A stretch of DNA of 64,000 nt from Candidatus Kuenenia hertensis (GCA_021646465.1 SOET01000017.1:1-64000); one strand, 5' to 3'; shown: positions 33,149-42,658, counted from the first letter of the stretch. Program-made: numbers and translations. The notes: generated by a model not told the origin, from the sequence alone.

Positions 33149-33305
33149 ATTAAACTTCTCAATTTATTAATAGCAAAGGTGGAATAAGGTTGATATTTTC
33201 ATAGTTTTAAAAATTGCAGCGGTAGATTGTTTATGATATAAAAAGTATTGAGGAAAAAGAAGTACGAAATAGACTATTATAAAGAGGGAAAAATCCAATA
33301 AAATT

Positions 33306-34229
33306 ATGTCTCAAACAAAACGTTCCAGTAAGTTTATAATAATATTATTTGTTGTTGGATTCTTATCTTTAACACTTACCGGTTGTGGAAGAAAAGAAAA
33401 ACGGTTGCTTTTTCATGCAGGCGCCGGACAGCGTTCTTCACTTGATGAAATTGCTCAGGTATTTCAGCAGCGTCATCCGGATGTTAAAGTGGACTTTTCT
33501 TATAAAGGGTCTGGATATTTTTTGGCAGATGTGACGCTTTCACAGGAAGGAGACCTGTATATGCCCGGTGAAGAGTTTTACCTTTTGCAGGCAGCGGACA
33601 GGGAGTTTATCGCCGATTATGACCCAAAAACAGATATTGCAGCATGTTTTGTTCCTGTAATTATTACACCTGAAGGTAATCCTCAAAACGTTCGCTCGGT
33701 TTTTGATTTTGCAAAACCAGGTATCCGCGTAGGTTTGGGTGATCCGAAGGCATGTGCTATCGGCATCTGGCATGAAAAAATTTTCCAAAAAGCAGGTATT
33801 CTGGAAAAGGTAAGGAAGAATACTACTATGGATGCTAAATGTATTCCTGAACTGGGCAATGCCTGTCAGTTGAAAGCCATTGATGCTACTATTGTCTGGG
33901 CAACTACTGCTGTGCTTTATCTAAAAGATATTGAAATAATACCTATGGAGCCTGAATACCGCGAGTTAGTCGGTTTACCTGTAGCAGTATTAAGGTTTTC
34001 TCAATATCCGGATGAAGCCAAAAAACTAAAAGAGTTTATTCTTTCTGATGAAGGAAAAGATATATTTCACAGTCACGCCTATTGTATTGACCCGACTAAA
34101 ACTGATGAAGATATGAAATGGCTGGTGGAGGCGTGCAAGGCGAGTAAAGACACATCTATTTCTGTTTCTGAACAAACGGTCGGACACCTGGTAAAAGAAG
34201 TAAAACGTAGTCGTGAAACAAGAAGGTAA
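33306..34229 (+). CDS. Oxyanion ABC transporter substrate-binding lipoprotein, ModA-like
   Basis: A 307-residue protein with a lipoprotein signal peptide, LTLTGC with Cys27. The mature part opens LLFHAGAGQRSSLDEIAQVFQ, the pattern of the molybdate/tungstate-binding ModA group, and continues with GLGDPKACAIG and VVWATTAVLYL-like strands. Type II binding-protein fold expected. It heads an operon with two permeases and one ATPase. Molybdate or tungstate is the most likely cargo, but two different permeases are more typical of sulfate systems, so specificity is uncertain. Confidence 0.82.
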   Translation: MSQTKRSSKFIIILFVVGFLSLTLTGCGRKEKRLLFHAGAGQRSSLDEIAQVFQQRHPDVKVDFSYKGSGYFLADVTLSQEGDLYMPGEEFYLLQAADREFIADYDPKTDIAACFVPVIITPEGNPQNVRSVFDFAKPGIRVGLGDPKACAIGIWHEKIFQKAGILEKVRKNTTMDAKCIPELGNACQLKAIDATIVWATTAVLYLKDIEIIPMEPEYRELVGLPVAVLRFSQYPDEAKKLKEFILSDEGKDIFHSHAYCIDPTKTDEDMKWLVEACKASKDTSISVSEQTVGHLVKEVKRSRETRR

Positions 34230-34235
34230 TGTATC

Positions 34236-35042
34236 GTGAAAAAACATAGTCAGCTTAAACGGATCTCCTGGGTTATTTTTTTTTCTTCATTTGTAGTTAT
34301 TATTCTGGCAGGAATAGGTTTTCTTATAATCACGAATGCTTTCTTTCTGGGATTCGGCGACTTTCTGTATTATTTACAAAAGTCGCGCACCTGGATAAAT
34401 ATTGTTACTACTATCTGGACAGCCTCAATCGCCACGGTATTATCAATGTTTATTGGAATTCCTGTAGGCTACATACTTTCCCGATACAAATTCCCCTGTC
34501 AAAAATTTATGGATACGTTAATCGATTTACCGGTGATGGTGCCGCCAGCAGCAGTAGGATTATTTTTACTCGGATTATTTAAAACCTTTCCTTTAAGCGG
34601 CATGACAAGTATTTTGGGAATAAAAGTAGATCATGCTCTACCCGGGGTAATCGTTGCTCAATTTACTGTGACTGTATCATTCTGTATTCGTTTGACAATG
34701 GCATCTTTTGAAACAGTCAGTCCAAGGTATGAATACGTAGGCCGGAGCTTAGGCGCCTCATTGCCATATACATTTTTCAAAATAACTTTGCCTCTGGCGA
34801 AAAACAGTCTTATCGTTGCTTTAATTATCGTATGGGCCCGGGCATGTGCAGAATGGGAATCATTAATGCTTTTCGTTGGCGGAATTCAAGGCAGGACAGA
34901 TGTAATGCCATTTGCCGTATACCTCGATTTTGTTGGAGGTAAGCTGGGCTGGGCGCTTACAACAAGTATGTTCTGTGTACTCATTGCCATAGTAAGTATG
35001 TATGCTGTATATCGAATCGGAGGCAAAGCGCATGTCCGGTAG
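34236..35042 (+). CDS. ABC transporter permease, first subunit (CysT/ModB-like)
   Basis: A 268-residue membrane protein with about six spans. The cytoplasmic EAA-type loop YEYVGRSLGASLPYTFFKITLPLAKN, which docks the ATPase, is clear. It starts six bases after the lipoprotein gene and overlaps the second permease gene by 11 bases. It should pair with that permease as a heterodimer. Confidence 0.88.
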   Translation: MKKHSQLKRISWVIFFSSFVVIILAGIGFLIITNAFFLGFGDFLYYLQKSRTWINIVTTIWTASIATVLSMFIGIPVGYILSRYKFPCQKFMDTLIDLPVMVPPAAVGLFLLGLFKTFPLSGMTSILGIKVDHALPGVIVAQFTVTVSFCIRLTMASFETVSPRYEYVGRSLGASLPYTFFKITLPLAKNSLIVALIIVWARACAEWESLMLFVGGIQGRTDVMPFAVYLDFVGGKLGWALTTSMFCVLIAIVSMYAVYRIGGKAHVR

Positions 35043-35880
35043 CACGCGGTTCGTATGTTTATTCTATGCGATAACTATTGTATTCATTTTAAGTGTCTGT
35101 TGGCTGTTTTTAAGCAATATCGGGTATACAGATACACGATCTGTTTTAGAATTGTTTGGCAGACCATGGTTCTGGAAATCTGTTAAACTTAGTCTGTTAA
35201 CATCATTCGTTACTACGATAATAGCAATATGTGTGGGTATTCCTGCTAGTTATGCGCTTTCCAGGTTTAACATTCCCGGAAAGACAATTATTGATATAGT
35301 TTTCGCGTCTGTTATCGTATTACCCGCATCTACCATTGGCTTATGCCTGATGGTTGCATTTCAGTATGAGCCAATATTAAAAATTCAACAAGCTTTAGGA
35401 TTTCGGGTAGTTCACAGCATCCCCAGTATTATTATTGCTCAGTTAGTGCTTGCACTTGCTTTCGGGATTAAGGCATGGCGGGTTGCTTTCGATGATGTAA
35501 ATCCGAGATATGAACATGTAGCACGCTCTTTAGGAAGCTCTCGCATGCGTACTTTCTGGAAAGTCACTTTGCCATTGGCTAAAGAAGGAATTCTTGCTGG
35601 TATAATCCTGGCATGGACACGGGCGATGGCAGAATTTGGCGCAGTATTACTTTTTTCCAGCACTTTCCGAAACCGCCATGAGACGCAGTTTTCCCATATA
35701 ACCAAGTTTCTGGGAATAGACCGCGCCGATATACTTCCTGTGGGAATGTGGATGGAAATAGAAGGCGGTAATATTGAACAAGGCATTGCCATCGGTTTTG
35801 TTCTTGTAATCATCACTTTCATGTCAGTCTATACACTGAATAAAATAAGCGGGAAAGGATTGCAAGCCAGAAAAATATGA
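35032..35880 (+). CDS. ABC transporter permease, second subunit (CysW/ModB-like)
   Basis: A 282-residue membrane protein; the ATG at 35032 lies nine bases after GGAGG inside the previous gene. The EAA loop YEHVARSLGSSRMRTFWKVT is similar to that of the first permease, showing they are paralogues. About six hydrophobic spans. Its stop overlaps the ATPase start (ATGA). Confidence 0.88.
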   Translation: MSGSTRFVCLFYAITIVFILSVCWLFLSNIGYTDTRSVLELFGRPWFWKSVKLSLLTSFVTTIIAICVGIPASYALSRFNIPGKTIIDIVFASVIVLPASTIGLCLMVAFQYEPILKIQQALGFRVVHSIPSIIIAQLVLALAFGIKAWRVAFDDVNPRYEHVARSLGSSRMRTFWKVTLPLAKEGILAGIILAWTRAMAEFGAVLLFSSTFRNRHETQFSHITKFLGIDRADILPVGMWMEIEGGNIEQGIAIGFVLVIITFMSVYTLNKISGKGLQARKI

Positions 35881-36914
35881 TTCGAGTAAAAAATTTGAGT
35901 ATTAATTTAGGTAGTTTTGTAATGAAGCATATCAATTTAGAGGTGAATACGGGTGAATATTTTGTATTGATTGGTCCAACAGGCTGTGGAAAAACAGTGC
36001 TCATAGAAACGTTAGTTGGTCTCAGAAAACCGGATTCCGGAGAAATATGGATAAACAACCAAAATGTGACTTCTCAATTTCCGGAAGAACGGAATGTTGG
36101 TTATCTTCCTCAGGATTTTGCTCTTTTTCCTAATATGACAGTAGAAGAAAACATTGCCTTTGGTCTGAAGGCGCGAAGAAAAGAGGAAAAACATATACAG
36201 TCAGTGATAAACAGACTTGCTGAGTCTCTCAATATATCTCATTTATTATTGAGATACACACAGGGACTCAGTGGCGGTGAAAAGCAACGAGTAGCTCTTG
36301 CCCGGGCATTGGCTACAGAACCCGAAGTAGTTTTTCTTGATGAACCTTTAAGTTCGGTGGATGAATATAGCAGGGAAATATTGTGTAATGAATTAAAAGA
36401 AATACACAGCAGATTTAAGAAAACTTTTATACATGTTTCACATAACTTTGAAGAAATATCGGAAATGGCCGATAGAATGGCTGTTATTAACAAGGGAGCA
36501 ATTGAGCAAATTGATACTGTTGAAAAAATTATTTATCATCCTGTAAACGGATTTGTAGCTCAATTTACAAGGACAAAAAATATTTTTAAAGGCACGATAA
36601 GCGGAAATGAAATACTTATTGATGAAAATATAAGGTTAAAAACAAAATATAATACAACGGGTAATGTTTTAATTACTATGCGGCAGGAGGTTATAAAAAT
36701 ATTAGAAGAATCAAAAGGGGGAAACGACAACATTTTTAAAGGTAAGATTGTCAATCTTAAAAATAGGAATAATATAATATCAATAACTATTGATATTGGA
36801 ATACCAATAACGATATGTACAATGGATTATGATTTAGTAGAGCGTATTAAGTCTAAAAGCAGTGTTTATATTAAGATTCCAATAGAGTCAATTCATGTTA
36901 TGAAAATATCTTAA
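35877..36914 (+). CDS. ABC transporter ATPase with C-terminal MOP/TOBE-like domain
   Basis: A 345-residue ATPase: Walker A GPTGCGKT, Q-loop YLPQDFALFPNMTVEENI, signature LSGGEKQRVALARALA, Walker B VVFLDEPLSSVD. From about residue 235 on, a beta-rich region resembles the paired TOBE/MOP domains of ModC/CysA-type ATPases, which bind oxyanions in regulation. It completes the four-gene importer. ModC-like and CysA-like subunits cannot be told apart here with certainty. Confidence 0.88.
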   Translation: MIRVKNLSINLGSFVMKHINLEVNTGEYFVLIGPTGCGKTVLIETLVGLRKPDSGEIWINNQNVTSQFPEERNVGYLPQDFALFPNMTVEENIAFGLKARRKEEKHIQSVINRLAESLNISHLLLRYTQGLSGGEKQRVALARALATEPEVVFLDEPLSSVDEYSREILCNELKEIHSRFKKTFIHVSHNFEEISEMADRMAVINKGAIEQIDTVEKIIYHPVNGFVAQFTRTKNIFKGTISGNEILIDENIRLKTKYNTTGNVLITMRQEVIKILEESKGGNDNIFKGKIVNLKNRNNIISITIDIGIPITICTMDYDLVERIKSKSSVYIKIPIESIHVMKIS

Positions 36915-36956
36915 CATCAAATTACTACCATCTTCATTATCACAAATTATATAACC

Positions 36957-37727
36957 ATGAAAGTCGCCAGTTTTAATGTTAATTCTATTCGGGCGAGACT
37001 GCCTATTGTTATTGACTGGTTGCAAAAGGAATCACCCGATATCCTCTGTGTTCAGGAAACAAAAGTTGTTGACGCCGAATTTCCTCATGCGGCTTTTGAG
37101 AAGATAAATTATTATTCGGCATTTCGGGGAGAAAAATCTTATAATGGAGTGGCGATTTTAAGTAAATCTTCCATGGAAGATATCAGGATCGGTTTCGATG
37201 ATGATGAATCTGAAGGCTCCCGGATTATTACAGCAAAAATTAATAAAATACGGATTGTTAATACGTATATCCCACAAGGGGTTCATCCTCTATTGCGGCA
37301 ATTTCGTGAAAAGCTGGCTTGGATTGACAGATTGTATGGTTATTTTAAACTATATTATCAACCGGACAAACCCATTCTTTGGTTGGGAGATTTCAACATT
37401 GCGCCTGAATCAAAGGACGTTTATAATCCTGAAAAATTACTAGGGAGCATAGGCTTTCATCCTGATGAACATGCAGCCCTTCAGAGATTTAAAGAGTGGG
37501 GGTTTACTGATGTCTTTCGGTTGCATCAACCAGGACCGGAACAATATACTTTCTGGGACTACCGCGTGAAAAATGCAATAGAGAGAAAAATAGGGTGGCG
37601 CGTCGATCATATTTGGGCAACACGCCCACTGGCAAAAAAATCTGTAAAGGCATGGATTGATATTTCTCCGAGGCTGGCAGAAAAACCATCGGATCATACA
37701 ATAATTGTTGCTGAGTTTAAAATGTAA
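36957..37727 (+). CDS. xth: Exodeoxyribonuclease III
   Basis: A 256-residue AP endonuclease/3'-5' exonuclease for base-excision repair. Active-site landmarks are all present: SFNVNSIRAR near the start, LCVQETKV, WLGDFNIAP, GWRVDHIW and KPSDHTII with the catalytic His. Length is typical. There is no strong ribosome-binding site. It follows the importer ATPase after 42 bases and could be co-transcribed. Confidence 0.94.
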   Translation: MKVASFNVNSIRARLPIVIDWLQKESPDILCVQETKVVDAEFPHAAFEKINYYSAFRGEKSYNGVAILSKSSMEDIRIGFDDDESEGSRIITAKINKIRIVNTYIPQGVHPLLRQFREKLAWIDRLYGYFKLYYQPDKPILWLGDFNIAPESKDVYNPEKLLGSIGFHPDEHAALQRFKEWGFTDVFRLHQPGPEQYTFWDYRVKNAIERKIGWRVDHIWATRPLAKKSVKAWIDISPRLAEKPSDHTIIVAEFKM

Positions 37728-37762
37728 AAAATAGTAGCGTGTAAACAATTCCAGGTCATCAA

Positions 37763-38359
37763 ATGAAACGTTCATTACAAAACATCATCGTAGATGCAAT
37801 AGCTTTTGTTGGCTTTATCCTCTTAACCACTACCGGTATATTGATGCACTATCTCCTTCCGGTTGGGAGCAGGCGCTTTAAGACTATCTGGGGATTGGAC
37901 CGGCACGAATGGGGCAATATCCATTTCTGGATTTCAGTCGTATTTTTATGCAGCTTGACATTACATTTACTTCTTCATTGGCGCTGGGTGGTAAATATTC
38001 TCACCGGCAAATCACATGAAGGGTCCGGATCGCGCGTTGCATTGGGGATTATTGGATTCATTGGCATACTGGCATTTGCTGTATCTCCTCTGTTAAGTCC
38101 TGTAGAAGACAAAAAGGTAAAAACAGAGGAATGTGATTTGTGTCTGACGCAGGATCATGAGAAGATTCAAATTTGGGGCTCAATGACATTATCCGAAGTG
38201 GAAAAAGAGACGGAAGTCTCTGTTGAATATATCATTGAAAAACTCGGGATACCGGCGGACGCAGACAGAAAAGAACGATTAGGCAAACTGAGAAAAGAGT
38301 ATGGATTTGAAATCGAGGATGTTCGTCGGATTATTTGCGAGTATAAAACAAAAAGGTAG
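37763..38359 (+). CDS. DUF4405 membrane protein
   Basis: A 198-residue protein. Three hydrophobic spans (about 10-32, 51-71, 90-108) contain HEWGNIHFW and LHLLLHWRWV; such paired His residues in helices suggest haem b binding, as in cytochrome b-like DUF4405 proteins. After the last span comes CDLC, then a soluble helical tail with a SAM-like or DUF-type segment (MTLSEVEKETEVSVEYIIEKLG). Function unknown; membrane electron transfer is plausible. Confidence 0.78.
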   Translation: MKRSLQNIIVDAIAFVGFILLTTTGILMHYLLPVGSRRFKTIWGLDRHEWGNIHFWISVVFLCSLTLHLLLHWRWVVNILTGKSHEGSGSRVALGIIGFIGILAFAVSPLLSPVEDKKVKTEECDLCLTQDHEKIQIWGSMTLSEVEKETEVSVEYIIEKLGIPADADRKERLGKLRKEYGFEIEDVRRIICEYKTKR

Positions 38360-38690
38360 AAGATGACAGATGAAAAAATGTGGATACTTCTGTCAAATAA
38401 ATAGATTACATTAATGCACGGGAGCATTTCCGATTTTTTGTAAAAACTAATTACCGTTTTCATATTGTATTGGCGGGAAAGTTTTGGGAGGTCGGGTTTC
38501 TTACCCGACAATACAATATGAAAACGGATTGTCGGATAAGAAACCCGACAGACTGAGTCTGCGAATGTGTTCAGGTGACTGTGAATGTCATGCTGAGCGG
38601 AGTCGAAGCATAATAAATGATGAATTACTAAAAATCGGGAATGCTCCCTTAATGCACTCAGTATGATATCAAATTAATAAGAGGTAAAAA
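38360..38690. repeat. Repeat cluster between DUF4405 and oxidoreductase genes
   Basis: No gene is supported. In order: GGGAGCATTTCCGATTTTTT (38420-38439); an inverted pair of 19-base arms, CCGTTTTCATATTGTATTG at 38454-38472 and its complement at 38509-38527; a double GTCGGG palindrome (38491-38549) interleaved with the second arm; then a stretch (38586-38647) shared with 151-203 that ends in AAATCGGGAATGCTCCC. The interleaving shows successive insertions. Confidence 0.75.
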
Positions 38691-40358
38691 ATGGAACATA
38701 CACGTCTGGTTATTATAGGCGCTGTAGCATCGGGGACAAAAACAGCCGCAAAGGCAAGAAGAGAAAACCCTGGTGCAGAGATAACGCTTATCACGGAAGA
38801 GGCGGATATTTCCTATGCAGCATGCGGTACGCCTTATTATATCTCGGATATAATTAAAGACAGTTCCTCTCTCATAATAAAAACACCCGATTATTTTCAA
38901 ACGATGTTGAATGTTCAAGTCCTTACCGAACACAGGGTTGAGTCCATTAATTCCGCTGAAAAGGATATAGTAGTCAGAAATCTTAAAACACATTATCCTG
39001 TTACTCTGCCATATGATCGCCTTGTTCTGGCAGTGGGAGCAACTCCCTATGTTCCTCCGTATGAAGGGGTGCACTATGGAAACATTTTTACGTTACATAA
39101 TGTTAGTGATGCAATAAAGATTAAATCTCTTCTCGGGCAGAGGAAAGTAAAAAATGCCTTAATAGTCGGAGGCGGATTTATTGCGTTAGAAGCGGCAATG
39201 ACCCTGATAACGTATGGAATAAATACCCGTCTCATTATTCGCCGCGATCATATCCTTTCAAATTTTGATAAAGACATTGCAATCCTTATTCAAAACCATA
39301 TCAAGGCAAAAGGAGTACAGATACTTGAAGAGGATGAGGTAAAGAAATTTAAGGCCGATGCAGAGGAGAACGTTGCAACTGTTGTTACGGAAAAACAAAC
39401 CTTTTCTGCAGAATTTGTGCTGCTTACGACAGGGACGAAACCAAACATTGACCTTGCAAGAAAAGCGGGAATTACTATCGGATCAACAGGGGCAATACAG
39501 GTAAATAACAGGCTGGAAACAAATATTCCTGATATTTATGCCGTTGGTGATTGTGTAGAAACGATACATATGATTACAAAAAAACCTGTATGGATTCCAT
39601 TGGCAACAACAGCGAATAAACACGGACGTATTGCGGGAATTAATATTTGCGGCGGGAACGATACCTTTCCTGGTGTTTTGGGTACGTTTGTCGTCAGAGT
39701 ATTTGATTGGACTGTTGCCAAAACCGGGTTGTCAGAGAAAGAAGCGATTAAGGATGGATTCGTTACTGAATCTGTTATTGTTCCTTCCCATGATAAAGCG
39801 CATTATTATCCGGGGGCAAAACTGATCATTGTAAAACTGATAGCGGAAAAACAAAGCGGCCTTTTGCTTGGCGCGGAAATTGTTGGGGAGGGTGTGGTTG
39901 ATAAAAGAATTGATGTTGTTTCATCTGCTTTGATGGGGAAGACAACCATTGAGCAGTTATCAAAATATGATTTGTCGTATGCCCCTCCGTATTCAACCCC
40001 AATGGATCCCCTTATAACAGCCGCAAATGTTTTGCGTAAAAAATTAGAGGGAAAGATTCAAAGTATATCCCCGTTTACCACGAAACAAAAGATGGAGAGA
40101 AAGGAAGATTTTGTTTTATTGGACGTCCGTACAAAAGAAGAGTTCGATACAGGGCATATTGAGGGTTGTTGTCACTTACCCTTAAATGTATTAAAGTCAA
40201 AGGCTGATACATGGGATAAAAAGAAAGAAATTATTACTTATTGCGGAGTAGGCTTAAGGGCGTATCAGGCGTATCAGATTTTAAAGAATGCAGGGTTTGA
40301 AAACGTAAAATTCATGGAAGGGGGCCTATATTCATGGCCGTACACAATAAAAAAATAA
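38691..40358 (+). CDS. CoA-disulfide reductase-like flavoprotein with C-terminal rhodanese
   Basis: A 555-residue cytoplasmic enzyme. N-terminal FAD motif (LVIIGAVASGTKTAAKARR), active-site Cys45 in SYAACGTPYYI, NAD(P)H motif ALIVGGGFIALEAAM near 160-175, and YAVGDCVETIH near 285. A dimerisation domain follows, then a rhodanese from about residue 455 with Cys518 in TYCGVGLRA. This CoADR-Rhd architecture reduces CoA persulfides or polysulfides with NAD(P)H, linking it to the sulfur genes at 9.5-15 kb. The Gly-rich motif has A11-V-A where GxGxxG is usual. It stands alone between repeats. Confidence 0.9.
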   Translation: MEHTRLVIIGAVASGTKTAAKARRENPGAEITLITEEADISYAACGTPYYISDIIKDSSSLIIKTPDYFQTMLNVQVLTEHRVESINSAEKDIVVRNLKTHYPVTLPYDRLVLAVGATPYVPPYEGVHYGNIFTLHNVSDAIKIKSLLGQRKVKNALIVGGGFIALEAAMTLITYGINTRLIIRRDHILSNFDKDIAILIQNHIKAKGVQILEEDEVKKFKADAEENVATVVTEKQTFSAEFVLLTTGTKPNIDLARKAGITIGSTGAIQVNNRLETNIPDIYAVGDCVETIHMITKKPVWIPLATTANKHGRIAGINICGGNDTFPGVLGTFVVRVFDWTVAKTGLSEKEAIKDGFVTESVIVPSHDKAHYYPGAKLIIVKLIAEKQSGLLLGAEIVGEGVVDKRIDVVSSALMGKTTIEQLSKYDLSYAPPYSTPMDPLITAANVLRKKLEGKIQSISPFTTKQKMERKEDFVLLDVRTKEEFDTGHIEGCCHLPLNVLKSKADTWDKKKEIITYCGVGLRAYQAYQILKNAGFENVKFMEGGLYSWPYTIKK

Positions 40359-40434
40359 GGTGAAACCCACACGAGCCAATGGTTCGCAAAAGGGAATGAA
40401 AATCAATAATTATTGCAATTATTTATATCGTAAC

Positions 40435-40462
40435 GTAGGGGCTGAAGATTTTCAGCCCCTAC
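40435..40462. repeat. GTAGGGGCTGAA palindrome
   Basis: GTAGGGGCTGAA-GATT-TTCAGCCCCTAC is a perfect hairpin 30 bases upstream of the membrane sensor gene and after the flavoprotein gene. Its outer GTAG/CTAC ends resemble those of the GTAGAGAC and GTAGGTCGGG families. Confidence 0.8.
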
Positions 40463-40492
40463 ACGACAATAATCTATTTTCGAAGGAAAAAC

Positions 40493-42091
40493 ATGTTTGA
40501 TTTGACAAAATTTTCCTTACAAGACATGTCTGAGATTGGAGATGCACTGCAGCAGTTGGAGTTAAAAGCAAAAAATATTGATCAATTAAGCAGCATGATG
40601 GTTCAGTATTTTTTTGAAAACCTTATTGATAAACGAACGGGAGAAAAGTCCTGCATTCTGGTTCGTTTTTTTATGACATATCCTTATTTAAGTCTTGACG
40701 CAGAATTGCGTCAGTTAGTTGATACAATGTCACACGGTCAGCCTGTGCCGCAGGAAATGAAGTGCCTGGTTTTGCTGGCAACTGCCGGTGTAAAACCGGA
40801 ATGGAATTCAACAGCACATTCGAAAGGACACCGCGTTCTTCCTTTGCAAAGTGAAGATATGCTGAAAAAGAATATCATGGTTCATCAGTTTATCGATCAA
40901 ATGGGTATGGGTATCTCAAACGTACTTAATCCCGATCCAAAACTTGCCTCTGAGCTTGAAGGCAGAATATTTAATGTCTACCATGTGCCGGATGCCTTAG
41001 GCAGTCCTTATATTCCGGCACAGGAAGAATTTGTAGTTCCTTACGGAATTAAGTCCGCAATGGGATTTGGCGGTATGTTGCCGACAGGCAACTTATTTGC
41101 CCTGCTTATATTCTCTAAGACGAAGATTCCCCGTAATACGGCAGCGTTATTCAGAAGTATTGCGTTAAATGTAAGAATGGCTGTCTTACCCTTTGTGTCG
41201 GAAAAAATATTTGTGATTGATAAAGAGGAAATTACGGAAGAAGAACGGCTTAGATCACTGATAGCAACACAAACAAGCTTATTGGAGTTGTACAAAAAGA
41301 CCACCGCTGAACACGTCAGACAATTAGAGTGTGTGTGGTGCAATGTTGTAAAATTAATCAGAAAAATTACAAAAAAAGCCTGGTTATATGCAAGTTTAAT
41401 ATCTCTATCCGTTTTCTTTCTCTTTATTCACCAACAGACCCATAATGAATTCTCATTACATCTGGCTGCCATTCCCCTTGAAATTCTGCTGGGCGCCTTA
41501 TTGATCGAAAAGATATTGGAAAGAAGCAAAAAGGAAGAACAATCAAAAAGGTTAATGTATTTTAGGTCCTATTTGTTCCGTTCACGGCTGCGCAATATAT
41601 TTCTTTCCAATCTTGAAGCGTTGAAATTTCCGGTAATAACGATTTCAAAAATCAAGAATGCGAGTCTGGAAGAGTTGAAACAGATGCGTAAAGATATCGG
41701 CCATATGGAATATAAATCATTAGAGTCAATGGAGACGGTGATAATGGAATATGTCCCGGCATATCATGCATTTTATAACTTTATGGAGTGGACAATTATT
41801 CACGACATCGATTTAGGTTTTGAGAATATGATCTATATTTTGCATTTTATTGAAGAGGTTAAGTTGTTTAAGCACAATAATCCTGATATACCTTTCATCG
41901 CTGAAGCGCAAAAACAGCGGGCATTAATGAAAAAAGTTAAAAAGGTGTTAGCTGAAGGTATGTTTAAATTCATGGATTTTTTAATTGAGTTAAAAGAAAA
42001 GCAGCCAGTGTTATTTTATGAACTTCTTGCTGATTACGAAGAATTGCCGAAGTTCAATCAGTTAATGCATGAACGGAGGAATACGCATTAA
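40493..42091 (+). CDS. Membrane sensor-like protein without output domain
   Basis: A 532-residue protein. Residues about 1-245 resemble the sensory input domain seen in some hybrid histidine kinases (LQDMSEIGDALQQLELKAKN, RTGEKSCILVRFFMTYPY, FGGMLPTGNLFALLIFSKT, a GAF-like core). A coiled linker (250-290) leads to two hydrophobic spans (about 302-318 and 328-345). The rest is a helical bundle with SRLRNIFLSNLEALKFPV and long amphipathic helices. No kinase, GGDEF or methyl-accepting domain is present. I do not know a family for the full-length protein. It may signal through helix packing or a separate kinase. Confidence 0.7.
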   Translation: MFDLTKFSLQDMSEIGDALQQLELKAKNIDQLSSMMVQYFFENLIDKRTGEKSCILVRFFMTYPYLSLDAELRQLVDTMSHGQPVPQEMKCLVLLATAGVKPEWNSTAHSKGHRVLPLQSEDMLKKNIMVHQFIDQMGMGISNVLNPDPKLASELEGRIFNVYHVPDALGSPYIPAQEEFVVPYGIKSAMGFGGMLPTGNLFALLIFSKTKIPRNTAALFRSIALNVRMAVLPFVSEKIFVIDKEEITEEERLRSLIATQTSLLELYKKTTAEHVRQLECVWCNVVKLIRKITKKAWLYASLISLSVFFLFIHQQTHNEFSLHLAAIPLEILLGALLIEKILERSKKEEQSKRLMYFRSYLFRSRLRNIFLSNLEALKFPVITISKIKNASLEELKQMRKDIGHMEYKSLESMETVIMEYVPAYHAFYNFMEWTIIHDIDLGFENMIYILHFIEEVKLFKHNNPDIPFIAEAQKQRALMKKVKKVLAEGMFKFMDFLIELKEKQPVLFYELLADYEELPKFNQLMHERRNTH

Positions 42092-42145
42092 GTGTTGTTT
42101 TTTTAGAAATTGTGAATACACAGGCGCTGTGGGGGACAAAATAAA

Positions 42146-42655
42146 ATGAACAAAGGCAAAATGATATGCTCTTTTATTACTGCGCTGGCGGCCTTATGTT
42201 TTATGCCGCATAAAACAGGAGCTGCCGAAGTACCATTTACAAATGAAACAATAAATGCACAAAAATTATGGGAATATATGACAAAGGAAAATCCCTACCA
42301 GCACTATCCGGAATGGCCTGGCAAGGAAGGCATCTATGAAAGCACTATGCCTCCGGGTGATATATTACGGTTATATATAAACGACCTTGCCCTGGATACC
42401 GTTGTTTACAAAAAGGGAATATTCCCCAACGGTTCCCTCCTCATAAAAGAAATTTATACGGAAGAAAAAAAAGTGTCGTTATTAACGGTAATGTACAAAG
42501 CGAAGGGTTTTAATCCGAAGGGGAATGACTGGTATTGGGTTAAATACAAACCGGATGGGGAAGTTAAGTTGGAAGGGAAGGTAGAATTATGCATCGAGTG
42601 TCATGTGGGTGTTGCAGAGAATGACTATGTGTTTACGGGAAGCATAAAGAAATAA
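42146..42655 (+). CDS. Exported cytochrome P460-like monohaem protein
   Basis: A 169-residue protein with a signal peptide ending near TGAAEV. The sequence TMPPGDILRLYINDLA, PNGSLLIKEIYTE, LLTVMYKAKGFNP and DWYWVKYKPDGEV is the P460 fold, and the single haem motif CIECH (149-153) is close to the C-terminus with DYVFTGS after it. In true P460 enzymes a Lys cross-links to the haem and the substrate is hydroxylamine or NO; other members are simple cytochromes. The cross-linking residue cannot be assigned with confidence here. It overlaps no gene and may be co-transcribed with the next one. Confidence 0.83.
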   Translation: MNKGKMICSFITALAALCFMPHKTGAAEVPFTNETINAQKLWEYMTKENPYQHYPEWPGKEGIYESTMPPGDILRLYINDLALDTVVYKKGIFPNGSLLIKEIYTEEKKVSLLTVMYKAKGFNPKGNDWYWVKYKPDGEVKLEGKVELCIECHVGVAENDYVFTGSIKK

Positions 42656-42658
42656 ATT

